From: Spongiivirga sp046524175
GTDB lineage: Bacteria > Bacteroidota > Bacteroidia > Flavobacteriales > Flavobacteriaceae
DNA: 64,000 bases
Direction of reading: 5' to 3'
Assembly: GCF_046524175.1 (NCBI RefSeq)
Contig: NZ_JBEFZF010000006.1
Location: forward strand, 124,001-188,000
Positions 8,802 to 17,184 of this stretch are shown here, one piece after another (position 1 is the first letter of the stretch; each line of letters starts with the position of its first letter). The notes below the pieces were generated by a model that made no database searches, was not told the DNA's origin, and saw only the letters and a list, made by a program, of their open reading frames with translations. The translations under genes were made by a program, and so were the position numbers.

Positions 8802-9629
8802 ATGACTAACACAGTTGCAATACAGGGTATAAAGGGTTCGTTTCATTATGAAGTAGCCCAGGATTATTATCATAATGATATTGTCGTTGACGAATGCCTC
8901 TCGTTTGATAAATTAGTCGATAGCTTGCTTGATGGTCGATCGCACCAAGCTGTTATGGCAATCGAGAATTCAATTGCAGGATCGATCATTCCTAATTATG
9001 CATTAATTGACAAATACCAGCTTCATATTATTGGCGAGTATTACTTGAATATTAATCACAACTTACTGGCATTAAAAGGACAACAAATTGCTGATATTAA
9101 AGAGGTGTGTTCGCATCCCATGGCTTTGCTTCAATGCAAGGAGTTTTTCAAGATACACCCGCATATTAAACTTGTTGAAGATGCTGATACTGCTGAAGTA
9201 GCACTGCGCATAAAAACATACAACCTAAAAGGCATTGCAGCGATTGCCGGTAAAGGTGCTGCTAATCTTTATGATCTAGATATTTTAGCTCCTAGTATTC
9301 AAACGATTCAAGATAACTCAACACGCTTTGTTATTGTACAAACCAGTAACTCCGTTATATCGAAAAATCAGATTAATAAGGCTTCTTTAAAATTCATGAC
9401 AGATCACAAACGTGGTAGTCTAGCAACCGTTTTAAATGTGATGAGCGATTGTAGGCTAAACTTGACCAAAATTCAATCGCTTCCTGTAATTGAAACTCCT
9501 TGGAAATATGCATTTTTCGTTGATATTACATTTGATGATTATGAAGACTATGATAAGGCAAAAAACATTTTAAAGCTCATGACCTATGATTTTAAGGTAT
9601 TGGGAGAATATAAAAATGCAAGATCATGA
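8802..9629 (+). CDS. pheA: prephenate dehydratase
   Basis: Converts prephenate to phenylpyruvate in phenylalanine synthesis. 275 residues: catalytic domain to about residue 185 with the TRF motif (residues 174-176, DNSTRF), then an ACT regulatory domain from about 196. The two Phe-binding ACT motifs of the family, GALV and ESRP, read GSLA (205-208) and IQSLP (224-228), so feedback binding may differ from the enterobacterial enzyme. There is no fused chorismate mutase; that activity is carried by the last gene of the operon. First structural gene after the leader-peptide attenuator. Its stop overlaps the next start (ATGA). Confidence 0.92.
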   Translation: MTNTVAIQGIKGSFHYEVAQDYYHNDIVVDECLSFDKLVDSLLDGRSHQAVMAIENSIAGSIIPNYALIDKYQLHIIGEYYLNINHNLLALKGQQIADIKEVCSHPMALLQCKEFFKIHPHIKLVEDADTAEVALRIKTYNLKGIAAIAGKGAANLYDLDILAPSIQTIQDNSTRFVIVQTSNSVISKNQINKASLKFMTDHKRGSLATVLNVMSDCRLNLTKIQSLPVIETPWKYAFFVDITFDDYEDYDKAKNILKLMTYDFKVLGEYKNARS

Positions 9630-10771
9630 TAAGCACTGCTAACCGACTTTTAACTGTTGAAGAATATTACTTCTCGCAAAAATTACGTGAAGTAAATGGG
9701 ATGATTGCCGATGGCAAACCCATTATCAACATGGGTATTGGTAGCCCAGATCTTGATCCACCTGCTAGCGTTTTAAAAGAAATAGCAGAATCATTATTAG
9801 ATGCCGGTGCACATAAATATCAGAGCTATCAAGGACTACCAGCACTTAGAAAAGCATTTACCAATTTTTATCAAAATAAATATGCGGTAAGTATTAATCC
9901 TGACAAAGAAGTATTACCCTTAATGGGTAGTAAAGAAGGAATCATGCATATAAGCATGGCCTATTTAAATGAAGGTGATCAGGTACTAATACCCAATCCG
10001 GGCTACCCTACATATTCATCGGTTAGTAAGCTTGTAGGCGCCGAACCTGTTTATTATGATTTAAATGACAATACGAATTGGCTTCCTGATCTTGATGCGC
10101 TATCTAAAAAAGAACTTAATAAGGTAAAACTGATGTGGGTAAACTATCCGCATATGCCAACAGGAACAAAAGCACCTCAATCATTGTTTCAAGATCTAAT
10201 TGCTTTTGCAAAACAGCATAGAATTTTAATTGTGAATGATAATCCCTACAGTTTTGTGCTTAATGACAACCCCTCTAGTATCCTTGGAGTCAATGGCGCC
10301 AAAGATGTTGTTTTAGAGTTGAATTCGCTTAGCAAAACATTCAATATGGCCGGTTGGCGGGTAGGTATGGTATTAGGAAATGAAACTCATATTAGAAATA
10401 TTTTGAAAGTAAAGAGCAACATGGATTCTGGTATGTTCTATGGTATTCAAAAAGGAGCTATTGCAGCATTGAATATAGATGAAACATGGTACGAAAAAAT
10501 GAATACCACTTATAGTAAACGTAGGATATTGATCTATAAGATAGCTGATAAGTTGAAGTGTGAATACAAAAAAAATACCGCTGGAATGTTTGTTTGGTGT
10601 AAGCTTCCCGACGGTTTTAACAACTCAAAAGCATTTATAGACAAATTACTGGAAACCAAAAATATTTTTATTGCCCCCGGGAGCATTTTCGGAAGCAATG
10701 GCGAAGGTTATATCAGGTTTTCATTGTGTGTAAGTGAAGAAAAAATTGAAGAGGCATTAAATAGATTTTAG
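9626..10771 (+). CDS. PLP-dependent aminotransferase, class I/II
   Basis: 381 residues of fold type I aminotransferase: N-terminal substrate loop (INMGIGSPDLDPP), NPGYP motif, Asn-Pro-Tyr for PLP contact (NDNPYSF) and the Schiff-base Lys in LNSLSKTFNMAGWRVG. Set between prephenate dehydratase and dehydrogenase, with a 4-nt overlap, it most likely transaminates phenylpyruvate and 4-hydroxyphenylpyruvate, the last step to Phe and Tyr. The family also includes LL-diaminopimelate and methionine-type aminotransferases, so substrate is inferred from the operon. Confidence 0.85.
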   Translation: MISTANRLLTVEEYYFSQKLREVNGMIADGKPIINMGIGSPDLDPPASVLKEIAESLLDAGAHKYQSYQGLPALRKAFTNFYQNKYAVSINPDKEVLPLMGSKEGIMHISMAYLNEGDQVLIPNPGYPTYSSVSKLVGAEPVYYDLNDNTNWLPDLDALSKKELNKVKLMWVNYPHMPTGTKAPQSLFQDLIAFAKQHRILIVNDNPYSFVLNDNPSSILGVNGAKDVVLELNSLSKTFNMAGWRVGMVLGNETHIRNILKVKSNMDSGMFYGIQKGAIAALNIDETWYEKMNTTYSKRRILIYKIADKLKCEYKKNTAGMFVWCKLPDGFNNSKAFIDKLLETKNIFIAPGSIFGSNGEGYIRFSLCVSEEKIEEALNRF

Positions 10772-10822
10772 AATTAGGATTTATCAATTATCGTAAATCC
10801 AAACTCGCAATTCATAAATGTA

Positions 10823-11680
10823 ATGGACATATTTGTAATAGGAGTAGGTTTAATAGGAGGATCGCTCGCCCTTGATTTCAAGGCTACTAATTCCAACATT
10901 AAGGTGTTTGGTATTGACAAAAATCGGGATAATGCCATTGAGGCCAAACGCTTAGGTGTTATTGATGAAATTGCTTCACCCGACGATCTGCACAAGGCTG
11001 ATATGGTTATTGTATCAATACCTGTTGATGCATCGTTAAAAGTGTTAATGGATACACTTGATAAAATTAATGACAATGCAGTAGTCGTTGAAGTCGGCTC
11101 GACCAAAGTGAGTATTGTAAACGCTGTTGCCAATCACCCAAAGCGAAGAAATTTGCTACTCACTCACCCCATCGCCGGCACAGAGTTTTCAGGTCCTGCT
11201 GCTGCAATCAGAAACTTATTTAAAGGAAAAACTAATATCATTTGTGAAGTTGAAAAAACGGCATTTAAGCTACAAGAAAAAGCTTTAGGAATGTTCTCAC
11301 AAATAGGTATGCGCATTCGCTATATGGACCCTGTTGCGCACGATAAGCATATTGCTTATGTATCGCATTTATCACATATCAGTTCGTTCATGCTTGGTAA
11401 AACCGTGATTGAAAAAGAAAAAAACGAACGTGACATTTTCGATATGGCAGGTAGTGGCTTTGAAAGTACCGTCAGGTTAGCCAAGAGCTCACCCGCAATG
11501 TGGACACCCATTTTTGAACAAAACAAAGACAACGTCGTTGAGACGCTGGAAGAGTACATATCCAATTTGGAACAATTTAAGCAGCACCTAATCAACAACG
11601 ATTTTAAGGCTATTTATAACGAAATGCAAAACACAAACCACATTAAAGAAATATTAAAAGGAATTATCGTAAACGCATAG
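10823..11680 (+). CDS. tyrA: prephenate dehydrogenase
   Basis: Oxidative decarboxylation of prephenate to 4-hydroxyphenylpyruvate for tyrosine synthesis. 285 residues with an N-terminal Rossmann motif (VIGVGLIGGSLALD, residues 4-17) and the catalytic-region His in THPIAGTE, followed by an all-helical dimerisation domain (YVSHLSHISSFML). No ACT or chorismate mutase domain is fused. It lies 51 nt after the aminotransferase and 13 nt before the DAHP synthase gene in the same operon. Confidence 0.92.
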   Translation: MDIFVIGVGLIGGSLALDFKATNSNIKVFGIDKNRDNAIEAKRLGVIDEIASPDDLHKADMVIVSIPVDASLKVLMDTLDKINDNAVVVEVGSTKVSIVNAVANHPKRRNLLLTHPIAGTEFSGPAAAIRNLFKGKTNIICEVEKTAFKLQEKALGMFSQIGMRIRYMDPVAHDKHIAYVSHLSHISSFMLGKTVIEKEKNERDIFDMAGSGFESTVRLAKSSPAMWTPIFEQNKDNVVETLEEYISNLEQFKQHLINNDFKAIYNEMQNTNHIKEILKGIIVNA

Positions 11681-11693
11681 AATACAACTAAAA

Positions 11694-12776
11694 ATGGAAA
11701 ATAAAAAAGAACTAAGAACCTGGTTAGACGAGCATAAATTACCACACCCATTGGTAATCGCCGGACCTTGTAGTGCAGAAACTGAGGATCAAGTTTTAAA
11801 GGTAGCACATGGCTTAAAAGACAGTGATGTAACGTATTTTAGAGCTGGTATCTGGAAACCAAGAACTCGACCAGGGAACTTTGAAGGTGTAGGAGCAATC
11901 GGATTGAAATGGTTACAACGCGCCAAAGAGGAAACAGGCTTATTAACAGCGACTGAAGTAGCCAATAAAGCTCATGTTGACTTGGCTTTAGAACACGACA
12001 TCGATTTACTTTGGATTGGTGCCCGCAGTACTGTAAGTCCATTCATCGTTCAAGAAATTGCCGATGCTTTAAAAGGAACTGATAAAGTAGTACTAGTAAA
12101 AAATCCAGTAAACCCTGATCTAGCATTATGGTTAGGGGCTATTGAACGCCTGCATAGTGCTGATATCGATAAATTAGGGGTGATTCACCGTGGTTTTTCA
12201 ACATATGAAAAAACAAAATATCGCAACATCCCCGAATGGCAATTAGCAGTCGAGCTACAAGATAAATTTCCTGATTTACCCCTTATTTGTGATCCTTCGC
12301 ACATTACTGGAAAACGCGATATGATATTCGATGTATCACAAACTGCTCTTGATCTAAATTTTGATGGATTAATGATTGAGACGCATATTGATCCGGATAA
12401 TGCATGGAGTGATGCAGCTCAGCAGGTAACACCACAAAGTTTGATTCAAATTATGCAAGACCTTCGTATTCGTAAAGAAACTAGTCAAGAAGAAGAGTAT
12501 AATACCAACTTAAGTAATCTTCGTGCGCAAATTGATGTCGTTGATAATCAACTTTTAGATTTAATGGGGAAACGTATGAAGGTAGCTGATGCTATTGGTG
12601 AACTCAAAAAAGAACGTAATGTCGCTGTATTACAGTCAAAACGTTGGAATGAAATACTGGGAAAAATGATTTTAGAGGGTCAAGATCGCGGATTGAGTGA
12701 AGAATTCATTCTTCGCATGTTCAAGGCTATTCACCAAGAATCAATTAATCATCAAGAGAAGATTATTAAGGCTTAA
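11694..12776 (+). CDS. bifunctional DAHP synthase / chorismate mutase
   Basis: Makes DAHP from phosphoenolpyruvate and erythrose 4-phosphate (first shikimate step) and converts chorismate to prephenate. Residues 1-260 are a type I-beta DAHP synthase (PLVIAGPCSAE near residue 20, RAGIWKPRTRPGNFEG, CDPSH); residues about 265-350 are an AroQ-type chorismate mutase (LRAQIDVVDNQLLDLMGKR). The mutase is C-terminal, opposite to the Bacillus order but as known for Prevotella and Porphyromonas enzymes, where prephenate inhibits the synthase. The operon thus pairs enzyme-level control by prephenate with an upstream attenuator. It is the last gene, ended by a palindromic element. Confidence 0.93.
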   Translation: MENKKELRTWLDEHKLPHPLVIAGPCSAETEDQVLKVAHGLKDSDVTYFRAGIWKPRTRPGNFEGVGAIGLKWLQRAKEETGLLTATEVANKAHVDLALEHDIDLLWIGARSTVSPFIVQEIADALKGTDKVVLVKNPVNPDLALWLGAIERLHSADIDKLGVIHRGFSTYEKTKYRNIPEWQLAVELQDKFPDLPLICDPSHITGKRDMIFDVSQTALDLNFDGLMIETHIDPDNAWSDAAQQVTPQSLIQIMQDLRIRKETSQEEEYNTNLSNLRAQIDVVDNQLLDLMGKRMKVADAIGELKKERNVAVLQSKRWNEILGKMILEGQDRGLSEEFILRMFKAIHQESINHQEKIIKA

Positions 12777-12790
12777 AATAATCTCCTTAC

Positions 12791-12849
12791 GTCAAAGTTG
12801 AGCGCAGTCGAAACTTGCTTATTTCAACTGCGCTTACATTGACTTTTTT
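12791..12849. repeat. dispersed palindromic (REP-like) element acting as terminator
   Basis: GTCAA (12791-12795) and AGCGCAGT (12801-12808) pair with ACTGCGCT (12827-12834) and TTGAC (12839-12843), followed by TTTTTT. It lies between two convergent genes and would terminate the aromatic operon. Its core GAGCGCAGTCGA recurs at 28973, 34805, 46124 and 63538 with changes. Confidence 0.7.
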
Positions 12850-12856
12850 GAACCTT

Positions 12857-13312
12857 TTACTTTGCTCTTTTAAAGATAAAACGGGTAATAAAAATACCTT
12901 GGTTATCTCCTTTACCAGCACTTTCTACACCACTGGCAACATGCATTAATTCCCATCCATTTGCGGCCATTGTATTAATTTTTGAAGAAATTAGCGCATC
13001 ATTTGCCGCTATATTCTGAAAGCGAATTCCACCTAAATTAAAAAAGTTAAGCAATTTTGTTTCTTCGAAGTTTTTAACACGAATCTCGCTTCGTTTGGAT
13101 TTGTTTCTTTTATCCTCCCCTTTTTCACCAGATCGCATCGAGCTAAACTCTTGATAATCCCTTTGTTCATCGGTTGAAATCATACGTGAGCGACCCAATC
13201 CGTTGGGCACAATAGACTCGATAGTAGTCACAACGGTGTACTCATACGACTGTGCTTGAATAGCTGGAATTGAAATTAATGTTAGCAAGGCAACGAATAG
13301 TACTTTTCTCAT
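12857..13312 (-). CDS. secreted DUF4177-like protein, twin copy 1
   Basis: 151 residues from the start MRKVLFVALLTL; a longer frame to 13411 exists but the signal peptide (residues 1-21, ending IQAQ) and the equal length of the twin fix this start. The C-terminal pattern INTMAANGWELMHVASG ... ITRFIFKRAK recalls DUF4177, a small domain of unknown function. The middle is very basic and acidic (SGEKGEDKRNKSKRSE). The mature part differs from the twin at three positions only (Thr/Asn, Met/Gln, Lys/Arg), although the DNA differs at dozens of silent sites. Role unknown. Confidence 0.8.
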   Translation of the reverse strand: MRKVLFVALLTLISIPAIQAQSYEYTVVTTIESIVPNGLGRSRMISTDEQRDYQEFSSMRSGEKGEDKRNKSKRSEIRVKNFEETKLLNFFNLGGIRFQNIAANDALISSKINTMAANGWELMHVASGVESAGKGDNQGIFITRFIFKRAK

Positions 13313-13421
13313 AATTGAAGTGTTAAATTGTTTATTTATCCAAAATTCTGAAAAGCTTTCAAAATTTCCTTTTCGTTGACCAAGTACTATGCCAAAAGTT
13401 GAATCACTCAATTTTATTCAT

Positions 13422-13450
13422 AAAAAAACCCGAAGCTAATACTTCGGGTT
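13422..13450 (-). terminator. intrinsic terminator of twin copy 2
   Basis: On the minus strand AACCCGAAG (13450-13442), 6-nt loop, CTTCGGGTT (13435-13427), then T5 to 13422. It lies 19 nt past the stop of the upstream copy, so the two copies are mostly transcribed separately. Confidence 0.85.
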
Positions 13451-13468
13451 GCACTATCTATTGCGTTG

Positions 13469-13924
13469 CTATTTTGCTCTTCTAAAAATAAATCGAGTAA
13501 TAAAAATACCCTGATTATCCCCTTTACCAGCACTTTCTACACCACTGGCAACATGTTGTAACTCCCAACCGTTCGCAGCCATGGTATTAATCTTAGAAGA
13601 TATCAGCGCGTCGTTTGCCGCGATGTTCTGAAAACGAATTCCGCCTAAATTAAAAAAGTTAAGCAGTTTTGTTTCCTCAAAATTCTTAACACGAATCTCA
13701 CTTCTTTTTGATTTGTTTCTTTTATCCTCACCTTTTTCACCAGAGCGCATCGAGCTAAACTCTTGATAATCTCTTTGTTCATCAGTGGAGATCATACGAG
13801 AACGTCCTAGTCCATTCGGAACTATTGACTCAATTGTTGTAACAACATTGTACTCATAAGACTGTCCGTTGGCAACAGGAACTGAAATTAATGCTAGTAG
13901 TGCAATGAAAAATAGTTTTCTCAT
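13469..13924 (-). CDS. secreted DUF4177-like protein, twin copy 2
   Basis: 151 residues with a signal peptide (MRKLFFIALLALISVPVANGQ) that has drifted from its twin, while the mature part is nearly identical, including SRMISTDEQRDYQEFSSMRS and NTMAANGWELQHVASG. Strong protein conservation with many synonymous differences points to an old duplication under purifying selection, not a recent copy or assembly error. It has its own terminator and is divergent from rsgA. Probably periplasmic or secreted; function unknown. Confidence 0.8.
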   Translation of the reverse strand: MRKLFFIALLALISVPVANGQSYEYNVVTTIESIVPNGLGRSRMISTDEQRDYQEFSSMRSGEKGEDKRNKSKRSEIRVKNFEETKLLNFFNLGGIRFQNIAANDALISSKINTMAANGWELQHVASGVESAGKGDNQGIFITRFIFRRAK

Positions 13925-14027
13925 AACGTAAGTATTTATGGTTTTTAGTTAATAGCAGGAAAGATAAGAGTTATTTTGAAAGTAAAAGTTGTTAATTTGT
14001 AAAGCGTTAAAAAACTTGATAAACTAC

Positions 14028-14978
14028 ATGACCGGAACGGTTTATAAATCTACAGGAAGCTGGTATAATGTCCACAATGAACACGGTCAGTCTTTTGATT
14101 GTAGGATTAAAGGTAAGTTTCGCATTGAAGGGATAAAAAGCACCAATCCGGTGGCAGTTGGTGACGTAGTCGATTTTGATTTGGAGACCGAAAGTGATCA
14201 AGTAACTGGAATCATTAAACGTATTCATGATAGACAGAATTATATCATTCGAAAATCAGTCAATCTATCGAAACAAACTCATATTATAGCCGCAAATATT
14301 GATCAGGTTTTTTTACTGATAACTTTAAACAACCCACCTACATTCACTTCATTTATCGATCGCTTTTTGGTGACAGCCGAAGCATATGACATCCCCCCTA
14401 TTCTACTCTTTAATAAGATAGACACCTATAATCAAGAAGAACTTCTTGAAATCAAATATTTAGCTGCAATCTATAGAGAAATTGGCTATACCTGTATTGG
14501 TATTTCTGCAAAAACAGGAAAAAACGTGGAAAAGGTAAAAGAGCTAATGAAAGGAAAAACGAGTATGTTCGCTGGTCATAGCGGTGTTGGCAAATCAACT
14601 TTAATCAACTTGATTGCACCAGATTTCAATCTAAAAACATCTGAAATTTCAGAGCAACATCAGCAAGGTCAGCATACGACTACTTTTGCTGAAATGTTCG
14701 ATCTGGATTTTGATGCCCGTATTATTGACACACCGGGCATCAAAGGTTTTGGAGTTGTAGATATGGATAAGGACGAAGTGGGTGATTACTTCCCTGAGTT
14801 CTTCGCTCTAAAATCGTCATGTAAATTTAATAACTGCCTACATTTAGAAGAACCAAAATGTGCGGTAAAGGATGCACTGGATGAAGGTTTGCTTGCTTGG
14901 TCGAGATATAAGAGCTACGTGCAAATTTTAGAAGGTGATGAAGAGCATTACCGTAAAGATAATTACGACAACGAATAA
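14028..14978 (+). CDS. rsgA: small-ribosomal-subunit-dependent GTPase RsgA
   Basis: A 316-residue circularly permuted GTPase that acts in late 30S maturation. The start MTGTVYKSTGSWY at 14028 is preferred over the frame extension to 13989 because it begins the OB-fold as in the family. An N-terminal OB domain is followed by the permuted order G4 (LFNKID), G1 (GHSGVGKST), G3 (DTPG), then a zinc-binding knuckle (CKFNNCLHLEEPKC). The stop codon overlaps the dtd start (TAATG), so the two are translationally coupled. Confidence 0.94.
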   Translation: MTGTVYKSTGSWYNVHNEHGQSFDCRIKGKFRIEGIKSTNPVAVGDVVDFDLETESDQVTGIIKRIHDRQNYIIRKSVNLSKQTHIIAANIDQVFLLITLNNPPTFTSFIDRFLVTAEAYDIPPILLFNKIDTYNQEELLEIKYLAAIYREIGYTCIGISAKTGKNVEKVKELMKGKTSMFAGHSGVGKSTLINLIAPDFNLKTSEISEQHQQGQHTTTFAEMFDLDFDARIIDTPGIKGFGVVDMDKDEVGDYFPEFFALKSSCKFNNCLHLEEPKCAVKDALDEGLLAWSRYKSYVQILEGDEEHYRKDNYDNE

Positions 14979-15430
14979 TGAAAGTAGTTATTCAAAGGGT
15001 ATCTCAGGCTTCCGTAACTATCGATAATAAGAAAGTTGCTGAAATTAAAACAGGGCTTCTAGTTCTGCTGGGCATTATTGATGATGATGCAAAAGAGGAT
15101 ATTGCATGGCTTAGTAATAAGGTTGTTAACCTTCGCATTTTTGATGATGAAAATGACGTGATGAACAAGTCCTTGTTAGACGTTGATGGTGAGGTTATTG
15201 TGGTTAGCCAGTTTACGTTGCACGCACTTACTAAAAAAGGAAATAGACCATCATACATAAAAGCAGCCAAGCCTGACATTGCGATACCACTATATCAAAA
15301 CTTTGTAAATGAACTCGAAACACTCCTTGGCAAAAAGGTACAAACGGGAGAATTTGGTGCCGATATGAAAGTGCAACTGCTCAATGATGGGCCAGTTACG
15401 ATAATAATTGATTCAAAAAACAAAATTTAA
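14978..15430 (+). CDS. dtd: D-aminoacyl-tRNA deacylase
   Basis: 150 residues, the usual length. Removes D-amino acids (and glycine from tRNA-Ala) wrongly attached to tRNA. Both family motifs are present: SQFTL near residue 78 and the cross-subunit Gly-Pro in NDGPVT near 137. It sits in an rsgA-dtd-mazG operon, overlapping rsgA by one base and 2 nt before the next gene. Confidence 0.94.
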   Translation: MKVVIQRVSQASVTIDNKKVAEIKTGLLVLLGIIDDDAKEDIAWLSNKVVNLRIFDDENDVMNKSLLDVDGEVIVVSQFTLHALTKKGNRPSYIKAAKPDIAIPLYQNFVNELETLLGKKVQTGEFGADMKVQLLNDGPVTIIIDSKNKI

Positions 15431-15432
15431 AA

Positions 15433-15759
15433 ATGAATATTCAAGACGCCCAATTAGCAGTAGACAATTGGATAAAAGAACACGGAGTTCGCTATTTTAA
15501 CGAGCTTACTAATATGGCACAGCTAACAGAGGAAGTTGGCGAAGTCGCAAGAATTATTGCAAGGCGTTATGGCGAACAAAGTGAAAAAGAGAGTGATAAA
15601 AACAAAGATCTCGGTGAAGAGCTGGCTGATGTACTATTTGTAGTACTTTGCCTTGCCAATCAAACCGGAGTTAATCTACAAGAGTCTTTTGATAAAAAAC
15701 TCGATCTTAAAACTAAACGTGATCACGATAGGCATCATAATAACAAGAAGTTGAAATAG
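15433..15759 (+). CDS. MazG-like nucleotide pyrophosphohydrolase
   Basis: 108 residues of all-alpha NTP pyrophosphatase type. The metal-binding acidic motifs are seen: LTEEVGEVARII (EExxE form) and, 30 residues on, LGEELADVLFVVL (ExxD form). It likely hydrolyses non-canonical or surplus NTPs to NMP and pyrophosphate. The last gene of the rsgA-dtd operon, followed by a strong terminator hairpin. Confidence 0.88.
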   Translation: MNIQDAQLAVDNWIKEHGVRYFNELTNMAQLTEEVGEVARIIARRYGEQSEKESDKNKDLGEELADVLFVVLCLANQTGVNLQESFDKKLDLKTKRDHDRHHNNKKLK

Positions 15760-15780
15760 CGTTTTAGTTTTAAAACTCAT

Positions 15781-15788
15781 TATATTTG
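15781..15788 (+). promoter_or_regulatory. candidate -7 box for aroA
   Basis: TATATTTG, a perfect TAnnTTTG. No clear TTG at the right distance upstream. It lies directly against the 5' arm of the terminator hairpin (15789-15800), so a transcript from it would start inside that arm. Confidence 0.45.
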
Positions 15789-15827
15789 AATCCCGATAAC
15801 AGCTATAGTTATCGGGATTATTTTTTT
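15789..15827 (+). terminator. strong intrinsic terminator between mazG-like gene and aroA
   Basis: AATCCCGATAAC (15789-15800), 7-nt loop, GTTATCGGGATT (15808-15819): a perfect 12-bp stem, then T7 at 15821-15827. The aroA start codon is only 4 nt after the T-run. Confidence 0.9.
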
Positions 15828-15831
15828 ATCG

Positions 15832-17076
15832 ATGAACATACTGCTTGCCAGCCAGAACACCAATATCAAAGCCGAAATATCGATCACAGGATCTAAAAGC
15901 GAATCGAATCGACTATTGCTTTTACAAGCGCTTTACCCAGAAATAAGTATCGAAAATATTTCAAACTCAGACGATTCTGAATACATGCAGCGTGCACTGA
16001 ATCTTGTAAAAAACAACGATGATTCGATGACTGCAGATATTCATCATGCGGGTACGGCTATGCGGTTTTTAACTGCCTTTTTTTCCATTCAAAATGGGAA
16101 AGAAGTTGTACTTACCGGTTCTAGCCGAATGCAAGAAAGACCCATAAAAATTTTGGTGGACGCCTTAAAACAGCTGGATGCTGACATTGAATATCAAAAT
16201 GAAATTGGTTATCCTCCAATTAAAATAAAAGGCAAAGCGCTAACAGGTGGCAAAGTTCATCTTACCGCCAATGTAAGTAGTCAATACATATCGGCTTTGT
16301 TATTAATAGCACCAAAGCTAGAGAAAGGGATCCAACTTGAATTAGAAGGAACAATAACTTCTGTGCCTTATATCAAAATGACCCTGTCGTTATTAAAGGA
16401 AATCGGTGTGAAGACTCAATTTGAAAGAAATGTAATAAGAGTTTTTTCGAATCAACAGGTCAATAAAAAAACCTTGGTGGTAGAATCTGATTGGAGCTCT
16501 GCTTCTTACTTTTATAGTATCATGGCTTTGTCTGAAGTTGGTTCTGAAATCACACTTTCCAGTTATAAAAAAAATAGCCTTCAAGGTGACTCCGTTTTAG
16601 CCGAAATATATCAACAATTTGGGGTAATCACGTCTTTTAATGCTAATTCAATAACACTCAGGAAAACTGAAGACTGTCATCTACAGTCCATTAACTGTCA
16701 ACTGGCAGACGCACCTGATATCGCTCAAACCATCGCTATTACCTGCTTAGGCCTAGGTATTGGTTGTGACTTATTTGGATTACATACCTTGCCGATTAAA
16801 GAAACAGATCGGCTTACCGCCCTTAAAACAGAACTTGAAAAATTAGGAGGCAGTGTTACCATTACAGCTGAAAGTTTACATTTAAAGCCGACTTCAGTCG
16901 TTAATAAAAATGTTGCGATCGATACGTATCAAGATCATCGCATGGCAATGGCCTTTGCTCCTATTGCCTTAAAGGTCCCGGTAGTCATAAATGAATCGGA
17001 AGTGGTATCAAAATCATATCCCGACTTTTGGAAGGATATGGAAAGCGTTGGTATAGTAATTAAAAACCAACAATAA
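15832..17076 (+). CDS. aroA: 3-phosphoshikimate 1-carboxyvinyltransferase (EPSP synthase)
   Basis: Sixth shikimate step: transfers enolpyruvyl from PEP to shikimate 3-phosphate. 414 residues, normal for the family. N-terminal GSKSESNR holds the substrate-binding Lys-Ser; HAGTAMRFL corresponds to the usual GNAGTxxR loop; ETDRL and DTYQDHRMAMAFA are the conserved C-terminal segments. It is separate from the pheA operon 3 kb upstream. Its 5' end is crowded by a strong terminator whose T-run ends 4 nt before the ATG, which leaves almost no untranslated leader. Confidence 0.93.
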   Translation: MNILLASQNTNIKAEISITGSKSESNRLLLLQALYPEISIENISNSDDSEYMQRALNLVKNNDDSMTADIHHAGTAMRFLTAFFSIQNGKEVVLTGSSRMQERPIKILVDALKQLDADIEYQNEIGYPPIKIKGKALTGGKVHLTANVSSQYISALLLIAPKLEKGIQLELEGTITSVPYIKMTLSLLKEIGVKTQFERNVIRVFSNQQVNKKTLVVESDWSSASYFYSIMALSEVGSEITLSSYKKNSLQGDSVLAEIYQQFGVITSFNANSITLRKTEDCHLQSINCQLADAPDIAQTIAITCLGLGIGCDLFGLHTLPIKETDRLTALKTELEKLGGSVTITAESLHLKPTSVVNKNVAIDTYQDHRMAMAFAPIALKVPVVINESEVVSKSYPDFWKDMESVGIVIKNQQ

Positions 17077-17129
17077 TACTTGTATAAGAGTAAAATTCTT
17101 CCCTCACAAAAACTTTCAAGGCCAATTAC

Positions 17130-17161
17130 TTGACAACCCCTATTGTCAGATTGTATATTTG
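17130..17161 (+). promoter_or_regulatory. promoter of queA
   Basis: TTG (17130-17132), 21-nt spacer, TATATTTG (17154-17161), a perfect -7 box. It predicts a start near 17167, about 18 nt before the queA ATG. Confidence 0.65.
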
Positions 17162-17184
17162 CGCCTTGTTAAAAAAACGACTAA

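Noticed and set aside
13313..13411. Longer N-terminus (33 residues) of twin copy 1
   Set aside because: It would bury the signal peptide and has no counterpart in the twin, which has a stop-limited start at the equivalent Met.
12857..13924. Twin genes as an assembly duplication
   Set aside because: Dozens of silent differences, different signal peptides and a terminator between them show two true genes.
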